Source: Fluviicola sp. (GTDB lineage: Bacteria; Bacteroidota; Bacteroidia; Flavobacteriales_D; Crocinitomicaceae). Taken from it: a stretch of 64,000 nucleotides of DNA. Where the stretch lies: NCBI RefSeq assembly GCF_029266855.1, contig NZ_JAQSWB010000005.1, positions 209,140 through 273,139 of the forward strand, read 5' to 3'. Position 1 is the first letter of the stretch; the number at the start of each line of letters is the position of its first letter. Below are positions 15,965-24,342 of this stretch, one piece after another. The notes under the pieces are model-generated. The model made no database searches and was not told the origin of the DNA. It saw nothing but the letters and a program-made list of their open reading frames with translations. Position numbers and translations under genes: made by a program.

Positions 15965-16981
15965 ATGTCACATATCATTACGTTGAGCGATTTTATTATG
16001 GAGCGTCAAGCGGAATTCCCGGGTTCTTCAGGTGAGTTGTCGCGAATCTTAAATGATATTTCAATTGCATCAAAAATTGTGGCAAGAGATGTTCGCAGAG
16101 CAGGATTGGTAGATCATATCCTTGGAGCCCATGGAGACATGAATATCCAGGGTGAAGAACAACAAAAGCTGGATGTTATTGCAGATACACAATTCATTAA
16201 AGTATTTGAATCCAGTGGCGAAATCTGCGGAATTGCTTCAGAGGAAAACGATGATTTTCTTGCCTTCACATCAGAGCGGGCTCAAAGCGGAAAATACATT
16301 GTATTGTTTGACCCGCTGGACGGTTCATCCAATATTGATTGCAATGTTTCCATAGGAACGATTTTTTCTATCTATAAACGGGTTTCTCCAAAAGGGTCGT
16401 TCGCAACTCTGGAGGATATGCTGCAAAAAGGAACACAGCAAATTGCAGCAGGTTATGTGCTTTATGGCTCATCAACCATGCTGGTATACACAACAGGGCA
16501 TGGAGTAAACGGGTTTACCTTGGATCCTTCCATTGGTGAGTTTTGTTTATCGCATCCGAATATGCGTATGCCGGAAACGGGCCGCATTTATGCGATGAAC
16601 GAAGGAAACATCCACGAATGTGAACAAGGAGTAAAGGATTATATTTCATTTTGCCAGCAGGTTCAGGAAGACGGAAGACCTTACTCGGGGAGATACATTG
16701 GTTCCCTGGTTGCGGATTTTCATAGAAACCTGATCAAAGGAGGAATTTATATTTATCCTGTTACAAACCAAAGTCCGAAAGGTAAATTGCGATTATTGTA
16801 TGAATGTAATCCATTGGCGTTTGTTGCAGAGCAGGCTGGTGGAATGGCAACCAACGGAACAGATCGTATTTTGGACCTCGAACCACATCAATTGCATGAG
16901 CGCTGCGGATTCTTCACAGGTTCGAAACAAATGATGGAAAAAGCAATTGAGTGTCTGGAAAAAGCAAGAGCGAAGGCTTAA
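15965..16981 (+). CDS. fbp: Fructose-1,6-bisphosphatase, class I
   Basis: 338 residues, typical of class I FBPase, which hydrolyses fructose-1,6-bisphosphate to fructose-6-phosphate in gluconeogenesis. The metal/substrate motif '[18 protein letters not shown]' lies at about residues 115-132, preceded by '[13 protein letters not shown]'. The '[21 protein letters not shown]' active-site block is near residues 270-290. Length and motifs are complete, so it should be active. The downstream small membrane-protein gene starts on the very next base after the stop, so the two are probably co-transcribed. Confidence 0.97.
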   Translation: MSHIITLSDFIMERQAEFPGSSGELSRILNDISIASKIVARDVRRAGLVDHILGAHGDMNIQGEEQQKLDVIADTQFIKVFESSGEICGIASEENDDFLAFTSERAQSGKYIVLFDPLDGSSNIDCNVSIGTIFSIYKRVSPKGSFATLEDMLQKGTQQIAAGYVLYGSSTMLVYTTGHGVNGFTLDPSIGEFCLSHPNMRMPETGRIYAMNEGNIHECEQGVKDYISFCQQVQEDGRPYSGRYIGSLVADFHRNLIKGGIYIYPVTNQSPKGKLRLLYECNPLAFVAEQAGGMATNGTDRILDLEPHQLHERCGFFTGSKQMMEKAIECLEKARAKA

Positions 16982-17332
16982 ATGTTTTTAGATTTCCGGA
17001 AAATAGAAAATCTACACATTTTATTATGGCTTCTCAAAGATATCTGTTGGGCAGCTGATCTGAAATGGCTGGGGACGTTTATGATCATTCCGACTATTTC
17101 CGTTGCGTTATGGTTGACTTGGAAAATGAGAAAATCCTATTCGGAACTGATGCACAATCTGGCAGTAATTGCCTGGATCCTAGCTAACTCCACCTGGATG
17201 ATCGGTGAATTTTTCTTTGATGATGGAATCCGCCCACTCGCCCTTGTTTTCTTTGGAAGCGGATTGATCATCCTGTTCGTATTTTATGGGCAACAGCTTG
17301 TTTCGAAATTTCTTTCCAAAGGAAAACATTGA
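16982..17332 (+). CDS. Small integral membrane protein, unknown
   Basis: 116 residues with three likely transmembrane helices ('WLGTFMIIPTISVALWLTW', 'LMHNLAVIAWILANSTWMI', 'LALVFFGSGLIILFVFYG') and a basic C-terminus (KFLSKGKH). It begins on the base after the fbp stop codon, so translation may be coupled. I do not recognise a named family. The tight link to fbp suggests co-expression, not necessarily a metabolic function. Confidence 0.75.
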   Translation: MFLDFRKIENLHILLWLLKDICWAADLKWLGTFMIIPTISVALWLTWKMRKSYSELMHNLAVIAWILANSTWMIGEFFFDDGIRPLALVFFGSGLIILFVFYGQQLVSKFLSKGKH

Positions 17333-17457
17333 TCCATTGGTACGCAAAAGAGCGGAAGATTGATTACGGAGACTTTAGATTCCAACAGTAGCATTCTTTT
17401 TATAACACAACTAAGTTCTTTTTAAACTAAGTTTGAGTTTCTTCTTATTCCAAAACC

Positions 17458-20400
17458 ATGAAAAAACTGTTATTAGCAGCGGGCTTATTGTGTTGTAGTA
17501 GTTATTACAACCAGGCTCAGGAAAACCAACAAGCTTACAAAGTACAATCAAACGATCCGGAATGGGTGGTGAAAATGTACGCTCCCAATCCCAATTTGTT
17601 TGAATTGCGGACATTGTTTCACGCCTATTACCAAACACATGATTTTGTAAAAAACCGGCACACGCAGTACTTCAAACGCCTGATGAAAGAAAACTGGAGC
17701 TATGTCAATAACGAAGGATATATTGATCGCTCAATTGATTCCGAAGCGAATGAACAGGCATATTTGCAGGCAAAAGCAAACCTGGAAGCTCAAAAGTCGT
17801 CCAACTCGGCGTGGAGTGAAATGGGCCCTTGGGATTACGATCATGAACAGGCAATGCAATTCCAGGTTCAGTCTCCGGGATCAGCTCATGTTTATACAGT
17901 TGAACAAGATCCAACCAATGACCAGGTGCTTTTCGCAGGTACAGCAACTGCAGGTATTTGGAAAACCATCGATAAAGGTCACAATTGGACCTTAGCCTCT
18001 AAAAATTTATTAGTTAATGCAGTGTATTCGATAGCAATCGATCCTACTAATCCCAACCGCATTTTATTCGGTGAAGAAAACGGTAAAATCTGGCGTTCGG
18101 AAGATGCCGGAACTACCTGGAATTTAACAGGTGATGCTACGTTTCAGGGAGTGAATCGTTTTGTTCGGGATTTAAAATACATAGGTGTAAACACTCTTTT
18201 GGCAGCGACCAATACAGGTTTATACCGCAGTACAGACAATGGAGCTTCCTGGGCAATTGTACATGCAGGTGAGCATATGGAAATAGAAATTAATCCGGCG
18301 GATCTTCAAATTATTTATACTGTTTCCTTGTCCGGAAATGCAACACAATTTTATAAATCGTTAGACAATGGACTGACCTGGACGCAAAAAACTGCCGGTT
18401 GGCCTTTACCTCCAACTGGTGATGCACAGGAACGTACCGAAATTGGCGTTTCTGCCGCGGATCCGAATGTGGTATATGTATGGGCTGCCGGAGAGGTTGG
18501 ACCTGACGGAGGTTTATACGGCGTTTACAAAAGTACGGATGCCGGTGAATCGTTCAGTTTTAGCTGTTGTGGAACCGGGCCTGGAGGCGCAAGTATCCAG
18601 GACCCTAATATGCTGGGTTATGCGGAAGAAGGTGACGAAGAAGGCGGTCAATATTATTACGATTTATGCATGGGGGTTTCTCCAACCAATGCCGACCGTG
18701 TTTTTGGTGCGGGGATCAATGTGTGGCGTTCTGAAAACGGTGGCGTTGATTGGGAACAAAACGCACACTGGGTTACATGGGTTGGACAGCATACCGCTTA
18801 CCGTTATAACCATGCTGACGTGCACGATATAAAATTTTTCCAGCATGCAGGCGGAGTAGATATGTGGGTTTGCTCAGATGGCGGCTTGTATTATTCTTCC
18901 GATCAGGGAGACACCTTGGTGCCGCGAATGCACGGGATCCAGGGAACAGATTTCTGGGGTTTCCAGGCCGGATTTAAAGGTGGTGATATCATGGTGGGCG
19001 GAACATACCACAATGGAACATTACTCAAGTATAATGATATTTATCACGGTGGATTAACCACACCGACATCAGGCGGATGGTTAGCAGAACTTGGTGGAGA
19101 TAACTTCAGGGGATTCGTAAATTTTGGCGACAATAACATTGGTTACAACGATAACGGATCATTCAATTTTTCGTCGGATCGCGAAACGCGTATTTCAGGA
19201 AGAAGTTTTGATGATTCGAAAAACTGCAACACTTCTTATATTGATGGCGAATATGGTAATTATGCGTTTTTGCCTTCCAATTATAACTCATTTTATTCTC
19301 CTGTGGAAACAAAACTGTATTTCACTGAAAACGGAGGACTTTCTTTTGATGAAGTTTACGATTTTGGCGGTGTAAGTGTGATCCAGGTGAAAGTAGCCTG
19401 GTCGAATCCGAATATCCTGTACGTTACACATAAGACTACCGGGTCCGCTACCAAAATTAAAAAATCAACTGATAAGGGCTTGACATGGACAGATATTACA
19501 CCAACAGGGGCTCAGACGGGAAATAATCAAAACCGTTCGAAATATATTGAAGTGGACGATCAGGATCCGAATAAACTTTGGTGTATTCTAATGGGTTCTC
19601 AAAACGGAAACAAGGTATTCCAATCCATCGATGGCGGTGCAAGCTGGACGAATTTAACTACAAGTACGATTGCAGGTGAACGCGTTGTGTCCATAGTACA
19701 TGCTTACGGAACCAATGATGGGATTTACATCGGAACCAAACGGGCAGTTTTTTATAAAAACGCAGCAATGGCTGATTGGGCTCTGTTTAACAACAACCTG
19801 CCTGCGAGTGTTTCCTGTGCATTTTTAGAGCCGTTTTACGGTGAAGGAAAAATTCGTACTGCTTCTCAGCGCGGGGTTTATGAATGTGATCTTTACGAAG
19901 ATGCACCGCCGGTTGCAATGGCTGCAGCAGATATTCAAACCATTAATTTGGTTGCGGATTGTGATGGAGATTCCATTCACTTTGTCGATCACTCCACAGT
20001 AAGAATGGCTTCTGCTACCTGGGAATGGACCTTTGAGGGAGGAACACCGGCAACTTCAACAGTGATGAACCCGGTTGTTGCATACAATCAAACGGGGATG
20101 TTTGATGTAACGTTGATCGTAACGGATGCTTTTGGAACGGACACCGTTGTTCTGGCTGATTTCATTACCGTAAATACTCAAACGGCTAACCCACATATTA
20201 CAGAAGGATTTGAAGGAGCTTTTCCTCCGGAAAACTGGAAATTAATTGTGGAAGGCGGGACATCATGGGAACAGGACTGGCCGGAAGACAATCCGAATAA
20301 TAAAGTAGCGTCGTTTCCGAATTATTGGGAGGATGCTACGGGTGAAATTCATTTATTGGCGCTTCCTGCCCTGGATTTCAGCGGAGCAATCCAGCCAAGT

Positions 20401-20964
20401 ATTTCGTTCGATTATACTTATCACAACAACGGAAACTATACAGACTCATTAGCACTTGTATATACTTTAAACGGACAAACCTGGCTTCCTGCCTGGAAAA
20501 GAGGAGGTTCTCAGTTGACTGTACCCGGTAATGACGTTTGGTTCTGGTATGATGCAACTCCAACTGTTGTTTGGGAAGAAGTGATAGTTGATTTGAGCTT
20601 TTTGGCCGGTGAGTCCTGTGTGCAGTTAGCTTTCCAAAACATAGGAACAGGTGGAAATCACATTTGGCTGGACAATGTGAATTTAGACGGAGAGTTTGCG
20701 TCAGTGGATGCGATTGATTCAGAGTGGGGGGTAAATGTTTATCCGAATCCATCAAGCGGGACAATTATCGTTAGCTGGAATAAAATGGTAGCCCCTGAAA
20801 AAATAGAATTGCTCAATACGATGGGTCAGTTGATTAATACATTTGAAAACCAACCAGGGAATAACCAAATGATATTGAATCTGAACAATGCATCAAATGG
20901 AGTTTATTTGCTTAAAATAATGAAAGGCGACCAAACAAAACTGGTTCGTATAACAAAACAATAA
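17458..20964 (+). CDS. Large secreted Asp-box (BNR/sortilin-like) protein with PKD and T9SS domains
   Basis: 1168 residues. Signal peptide (1-20). Residues about 150-780 hold at least eight Asp-box motifs (SxDxGxTW type, e.g. 'RSEDAGTTWNL', 'RSTDNGASWAI', 'KSTDKGLTWTDI', 'QSIDGGASWTN'), as in multi-bladed VPS10/sortilin and BNR propellers. A PKD domain follows (about 830-908; 'WEWTFEGGTPATS'), then a MAM/cleaved-adhesin-like beta-sandwich (about 914-1070; 'EGFEGAFPPENWKL'), then a T9SS type-A sorting domain ('VNVYPNPSSG', last ~78 residues). The protein is predicted to be on the cell surface or released; adhesion or glycan binding is plausible. No glycosidase or protease catalytic motif is obvious. 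It is followed by a shared terminator. Confidence 0.92.
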   Translation: MKKLLLAAGLLCCSSYYNQAQENQQAYKVQSNDPEWVVKMYAPNPNLFELRTLFHAYYQTHDFVKNRHTQYFKRLMKENWSYVNNEGYIDRSIDSEANEQAYLQAKANLEAQKSSNSAWSEMGPWDYDHEQAMQFQVQSPGSAHVYTVEQDPTNDQVLFAGTATAGIWKTIDKGHNWTLASKNLLVNAVYSIAIDPTNPNRILFGEENGKIWRSEDAGTTWNLTGDATFQGVNRFVRDLKYIGVNTLLAATNTGLYRSTDNGASWAIVHAGEHMEIEINPADLQIIYTVSLSGNATQFYKSLDNGLTWTQKTAGWPLPPTGDAQERTEIGVSAADPNVVYVWAAGEVGPDGGLYGVYKSTDAGESFSFSCCGTGPGGASIQDPNMLGYAEEGDEEGGQYYYDLCMGVSPTNADRVFGAGINVWRSENGGVDWEQNAHWVTWVGQHTAYRYNHADVHDIKFFQHAGGVDMWVCSDGGLYYSSDQGDTLVPRMHGIQGTDFWGFQAGFKGGDIMVGGTYHNGTLLKYNDIYHGGLTTPTSGGWLAELGGDNFRGFVNFGDNNIGYNDNGSFNFSSDRETRISGRSFDDSKNCNTSYIDGEYGNYAFLPSNYNSFYSPVETKLYFTENGGLSFDEVYDFGGVSVIQVKVAWSNPNILYVTHKTTGSATKIKKSTDKGLTWTDITPTGAQTGNNQNRSKYIEVDDQDPNKLWCILMGSQNGNKVFQSIDGGASWTNLTTSTIAGERVVSIVHAYGTNDGIYIGTKRAVFYKNAAMADWALFNNNLPASVSCAFLEPFYGEGKIRTASQRGVYECDLYEDAPPVAMAAADIQTINLVADCDGDSIHFVDHSTVRMASATWEWTFEGGTPATSTVMNPVVAYNQTGMFDVTLIVTDAFGTDTVVLADFITVNTQTANPHITEGFEGAFPPENWKLIVEGGTSWEQDWPEDNPNNKVASFPNYWEDATGEIHLLALPALDFSGAIQPSISFDYTYHNNGNYTDSLALVYTLNGQTWLPAWKRGGSQLTVPGNDVWFWYDATPTVVWEEVIVDLSFLAGESCVQLAFQNIGTGGNHIWLDNVNLDGEFASVDAIDSEWGVNVYPNPSSGTIIVSWNKMVAPEKIELLNTMGQLINTFENQPGNNQMILNLNNASNGVYLLKIMKGDQTKLVRITKQ

Positions 20965-20984
20965 TTAACATCAGTTGAAATTAA

Positions 20985-21018
20985 TCTCCCGGTCTGTCGA
21001 ATTAGAACGATCGGGAGA
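20985..21018. terminator. Bidirectional terminator between convergent genes
   Basis: A 10-bp stem with one G·T pair (20985-20994 with 21009-21018) around a 14-nt loop lies exactly between the stop codons of the Asp-box gene and the putative anti-sigma gene. Confidence 0.75.
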
Positions 21019-21020
21019 AT

Positions 21021-21626
21021 TTATTTCATGGTATTTACAACTGTAACTGAAGGCAGGAAAGCTGTGGTTTGATCTTCCTTATAGGATTGACTTTTAGTTT
21101 CCAGCAGTTTTTCTGTCAGTTCCGGGTAAACAATCGTATTACCTGCTTCCAACATTCTTTTTTCTGTTTGCTGCAATGTATTTTGAACAAGGGTGATGGT
21201 ATCGTGGATGATCCTGGAAGCAGAAATAAACGGCACTCTCTCAATAATGGTGTCATGGATGATCTGCATCGAAGAAGCCCCACCAGTTAATGAGATTTCC
21301 AAAGGATGTTCTGTAAAATGCCAGTTCAGGGAATAGCTTTTCCGGTTTCCGACAACAAAAAGCAGTACGAGACAAGCAGCGCCGATCAATGCCTTATAAA
21401 GTGGGATGGTTCTTTTCAAAAAAGGAGTATTCTTTTCCGGAAGATTTAAAGCAAGTGGTTCTTCGGAATCGTATTCCAAAGCTGCAGTTGCAGAAATCAC
21501 TTTTCTTTGAAGACCGTATTCCATTTCTGTCAGGTGATTCAAGACAAAGGATTTTTCCTCTTCACTAAGTTCTCCAAACGATTTGGATTCTATCAAATCG
21601 AATAAGCGTTCATGTTGCTCTTCCAT
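21021..21626 (-). CDS. Putative membrane-anchored anti-sigma factor
   Basis: 201 residues encoded one base after the ECF sigma stop, so translation is probably coupled. The N-terminal ~70 residues are cytoplasmic-like and acidic ('EEQHERLFDLIESKSFGELSE'), similar in style to sigma-binding regions of Bacteroidota anti-sigma proteins. There is no His/Cys zinc motif. One TM helix ('ALIGAACLVLLFVVG', about 79-93) is followed by a ~105-residue periplasmic part with two related 'IIHDTI' strands. The assignment rests mainly on position beside the sigma gene plus topology. The periplasmic part could sense an envelope signal or the neighbouring FGE-like protein. Confidence 0.7.
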   Translation of the reverse strand: MEEQHERLFDLIESKSFGELSEEEKSFVLNHLTEMEYGLQRKVISATAALEYDSEEPLALNLPEKNTPFLKRTIPLYKALIGAACLVLLFVVGNRKSYSLNWHFTEHPLEISLTGGASSMQIIHDTIIERVPFISASRIIHDTITLVQNTLQQTEKRMLEAGNTIVYPELTEKLLETKSQSYKEDQTTAFLPSVTVVNTMK

Positions 21627-21627
21627 A

Positions 21628-22236
21628 TCAATTCAATTTAAAGATTGTTGTTTCAAAACTTGGATCAAAGTGTTTCAATTGATCCGTAATTTTTTTTGTT
21701 GCGTAAAACAGTCTGGATTTAACTGTACCCAGGGAGCTTTCTGTAATTTCAGCGATCTCATTCAAGGGAAAATGTTCCAGGTAACGCAGTACAAATACCG
21801 TTTTATGGTGATGTTCCAGCTTATCTATGCTATCCTGTAAAGCTTTTAAGAAAAGCTTTTTCTCTGCCAGATTTTCGTCCAGTCCTCCGGGATGGTTCAT
21901 TTCCGCATGAAGTGATACTGTTTTCCCCTGGTGACGGTATGCCGTTTTACACATATTTGAGGCTATGGCGAAGATCCAGGAATAGAATCTCTTATCCGGA
22001 TCAAACAAGTGTTTTTTCTCCATCAATTTCAGGAAAATATCCTGAACGAAATCCTGTGCCAGGTCTACATCTTTGTTCAGCATTTTGATGAAATAGCCCA
22101 GCAGTTTTTTACTGTACCGGCGATGTAATTCCACCAGTGCAGCTTCTGCCTGTTTGGCGGATACGGGAGTATGATGGCTCATCAACTGAACCATCAACTC
22201 TTCGTCGCTTTGTTGTTTATGATGTAAACTGTTCAA
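21628..22236 (-). CDS. ECF-type RNA polymerase sigma factor
   Basis: 202 residues with sigma-70 region 2 (about 50-120; 'DLAQDFVQDIFLKLMEK', 'FYSWIFAIASNMCKTAYR') and region 4 (about 145-195; 'VFVLRYLEHFPLNEIAEI', 'SSLGTVKSRLFYATKKI'). No regions 1.1 or 3, so extracytoplasmic-function type. It directs RNA polymerase to its regulon promoters. Upstream, 15 nt away on the same strand, ends the FGE-like gene; downstream, one base away, begins the putative anti-sigma gene. All three probably form one operon. Confidence 0.95.
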   Translation of the reverse strand: MNSLHHKQQSDEELMVQLMSHHTPVSAKQAEAALVELHRRYSKKLLGYFIKMLNKDVDLAQDFVQDIFLKLMEKKHLFDPDKRFYSWIFAIASNMCKTAYRHQGKTVSLHAEMNHPGGLDENLAEKKLFLKALQDSIDKLEHHHKTVFVLRYLEHFPLNEIAEITESSLGTVKSRLFYATKKITDQLKHFDPSFETTIFKLN

Positions 22237-22251
22237 GTATACTTAGGCTTT

Positions 22252-24141
22252 TCACTTTTCTATTATTTCCATCACAACTCGAAAGCCGGTTTCCGGATTA
22301 GGATTTGTGTATTGCTGTGTTTTATCAAAGGTACATTCTTCGAATAAGTTATACCAGGATCCTCCAAGCGCCACTCCTTTTGTGCCGGTCATTTCAGAAA
22401 CATTTCCAAAGGTATTGAAGAGCCCCATTTTGTTCGGCTCGTAGCTTTTTACATTCACCTGATGAAAACCCCCGTCATCAAAGAGTTTTCCTTTAACCGG
22501 CTGGATGTTGGCCAAATAATGATCAGTGGAATTTTTTATGCTGTTATCCGGAAACGGAGTGATTGCTTTTGGATTCCCGGAACCGGCTGCTGTTCTCCAT
22601 TCTGATTCCGTTGGGAGCCTGAAAAGAACTTGTGTGTATGTACGCTTGCGCTGCAGGTTGTATTGCTTGGTAAGCCACTCACAATATGCTTTTGCTCCTT
22701 CGTAAGAAATGCAAACCACCGGATAATTTCCGTAAGCCGGATGCCAGTGGTATAAGTTACCCATCGGATCATGAGATTGATCAGCGAATTTCCCTTTTGT
22801 CCATTGAATGGAGTCATATAAAGCAATACGATACAGCTCGGTTTGATTGGAACGTTCCAAGTTGCTTAAGAATTTGTGGTAATCTCCATTGGTAACCTCA
22901 TATTTATCGATGTAAACCTTGTCCTTTAATTCAACCATATTTTTCTCCAAGGTTTTTAAATCCAAAACTGTTGAGAGAAAAGAACTCGATTTTTCTTTAC
23001 CTGATAATAATTCGAGCACCTCACTTTGCTGACCACTTTGTTCCGCGATTTTCAAAAGAAGAGGTTCCAGCTCCTGTTTCCTGGCTACTTCTTCACTTTC
23101 GGAATAATGCTGATACAATTTGATCATGGAAGGAAGATACATTCCATTGAATTCCTCCGCCTTCAGGTCAGCGACGTTAAAAGCAAATACTTCTCTCAGA
23201 TAGTCCAGTAAATAACGTTTTTCATAATTCCTGCGAATGACACTTACATTATCAAAATTGGATTCACTGTATTTGTACGCTAACCCGGTAAGGTATAATT
23301 TATCGGCATAGTCTTTTTGAAACAGGTTTATTGCGGTTGTTGCAACGTAGACCGCCCTTTTTCCCTTAAAGAAATGGTCGTAGATACGCTTCATATATGC
23401 ATCAAGTTCTTCGGCTGTTTGCGGGGTATTTAATTCCAGTGGTTCGTATCCCAATTCTTTGAACAATTTGTTTCTGTAATCATCCAATTGAATAAGATAC
23501 ATATTAACAACCGTTATATCCTTTCTAAAATTCTTCACACCTTGTACCAGCCATGCGGAATAAGTATCATTATCTCCGCAGGTAAAAAGGATTGCATTTT
23601 CATCCATCTCGGAAAGCACATTGTACCCCCAGTTCAGCATGCCAACCGGCATATCATTGGCTTCAAACATTTTTCTACCGTACAATTCAAAGTTCTTCTG
23701 ATCGCGCTCAAGCGCATAATGGATCAAGAGTTCATCCAGGACTTGAGGATGATACGGATTGATTGCTGCAGCTTTTAATAGCTCCTCCTGCTTTCCTCCT
23801 GCACCCTCAACTTCAATATAAGTCAGGAAATGACTTTCAAAAGTATTTGGCATGGCCTTTTGCACTTCTCCGGGAATTTTTGAACAAAGTTCGATGTATC
23901 TTTTCTTTTCATCCGAATCATGCGGGGCAAGATTACGCAGCGCACGGAAAGCTGCATAATAATTTATCCAGGCTTCCCCGTTTTTTTCGTTTTTGTCAAT
24001 CTCAGCCTTCCACAGTTTGATTTGATTTTCGTACCAGGAAGTTTCTTTGACTTCAATTGCAATACTGTAAACCTTTTCCGGTTTTTGTGTGAATGCGTTT
24101 AAGCAATTCAAAAAAACAAATCCGATTAGTAAATATTTCAT
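22252..24141 (-). CDS. Exported FGE/SUMF1-like protein with a DUF2723-like segment
   Basis: 629 residues with a signal peptide (MKYLLIGFVFLNCLNAFTQ). A helical, TPR-like N-terminal region leads to 'LFTCGDNDTYSAWLVQGV' (about 183-200) and 'ITVVNMYLIQLDDYR', resembling the periplasmic tail of DUF2723 membrane proteins ('DNDTYPLW…RPDV…VN', from memory). The C-terminal third (from about 405) is a formylglycine-generating-enzyme/SUMF1 fold: 'VYIDKYEVTNGDYHKFL', 'YPVVCISYEGAKAYCEWL', 'FRLPTESEWRTAAG', 'GGSWYN', 'TGFRVV'. Several conserved arginines and the catalytic Cys context look altered, so a non-catalytic, structural or binding role is as likely as enzymatic activity. It is the first gene of the sigma/anti-sigma operon. 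Confidence 0.82.
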   Translation of the reverse strand: MKYLLIGFVFLNCLNAFTQKPEKVYSIAIEVKETSWYENQIKLWKAEIDKNEKNGEAWINYYAAFRALRNLAPHDSDEKKRYIELCSKIPGEVQKAMPNTFESHFLTYIEVEGAGGKQEELLKAAAINPYHPQVLDELLIHYALERDQKNFELYGRKMFEANDMPVGMLNWGYNVLSEMDENAILFTCGDNDTYSAWLVQGVKNFRKDITVVNMYLIQLDDYRNKLFKELGYEPLELNTPQTAEELDAYMKRIYDHFFKGKRAVYVATTAINLFQKDYADKLYLTGLAYKYSESNFDNVSVIRRNYEKRYLLDYLREVFAFNVADLKAEEFNGMYLPSMIKLYQHYSESEEVARKQELEPLLLKIAEQSGQQSEVLELLSGKEKSSSFLSTVLDLKTLEKNMVELKDKVYIDKYEVTNGDYHKFLSNLERSNQTELYRIALYDSIQWTKGKFADQSHDPMGNLYHWHPAYGNYPVVCISYEGAKAYCEWLTKQYNLQRKRTYTQVLFRLPTESEWRTAAGSGNPKAITPFPDNSIKNSTDHYLANIQPVKGKLFDDGGFHQVNVKSYEPNKMGLFNTFGNVSEMTGTKGVALGGSWYNLFEECTFDKTQQYTNPNPETGFRVVMEIIEK

Positions 24142-24164
24142 GTTCTTAATTTAGAGAAAAATCT

Positions 24165-24199
24165 GCGCCTATGCTAAAGCTACGGCGTAAGCATAGCGC
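24165..24199. repeat. Imperfect palindrome upstream of the FGE-like gene
   Basis: CTATGCT (24169-24175) and AGCATAG (24190-24196) pair, extended past a one-base bulge by GCG/CGC. It lies 24-58 bases upstream of the ATG of the sigma operon's first gene and could be an operator or a remnant of the 'tatgct' repeat family. Confidence 0.4.
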
Positions 24200-24295
24200 G
24201 CTTGACTTCCGAGTTTCTAACAGGATTACTCAGCCGCCCGATAAAGGTTCATTTGAAAGGCACATTTTTTAAAAGGAAACGGATATAAAAACAAA

Positions 24296-24319
24296 AAACC
24301 CTCTGTTTCCAAAGGGTTT
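24296..24319 (-). terminator. Intrinsic terminator of the T9SS gene
   Basis: A 7-bp stem (24296-24302 with 24313-24319). Read on the minus strand it is followed by a long T-run. It sits just after the stop of the T9SS protein encoded at 24343-25881. Confidence 0.8.
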
Positions 24320-24342
24320 CGCAGTTAAAAAATGTTTTAATC

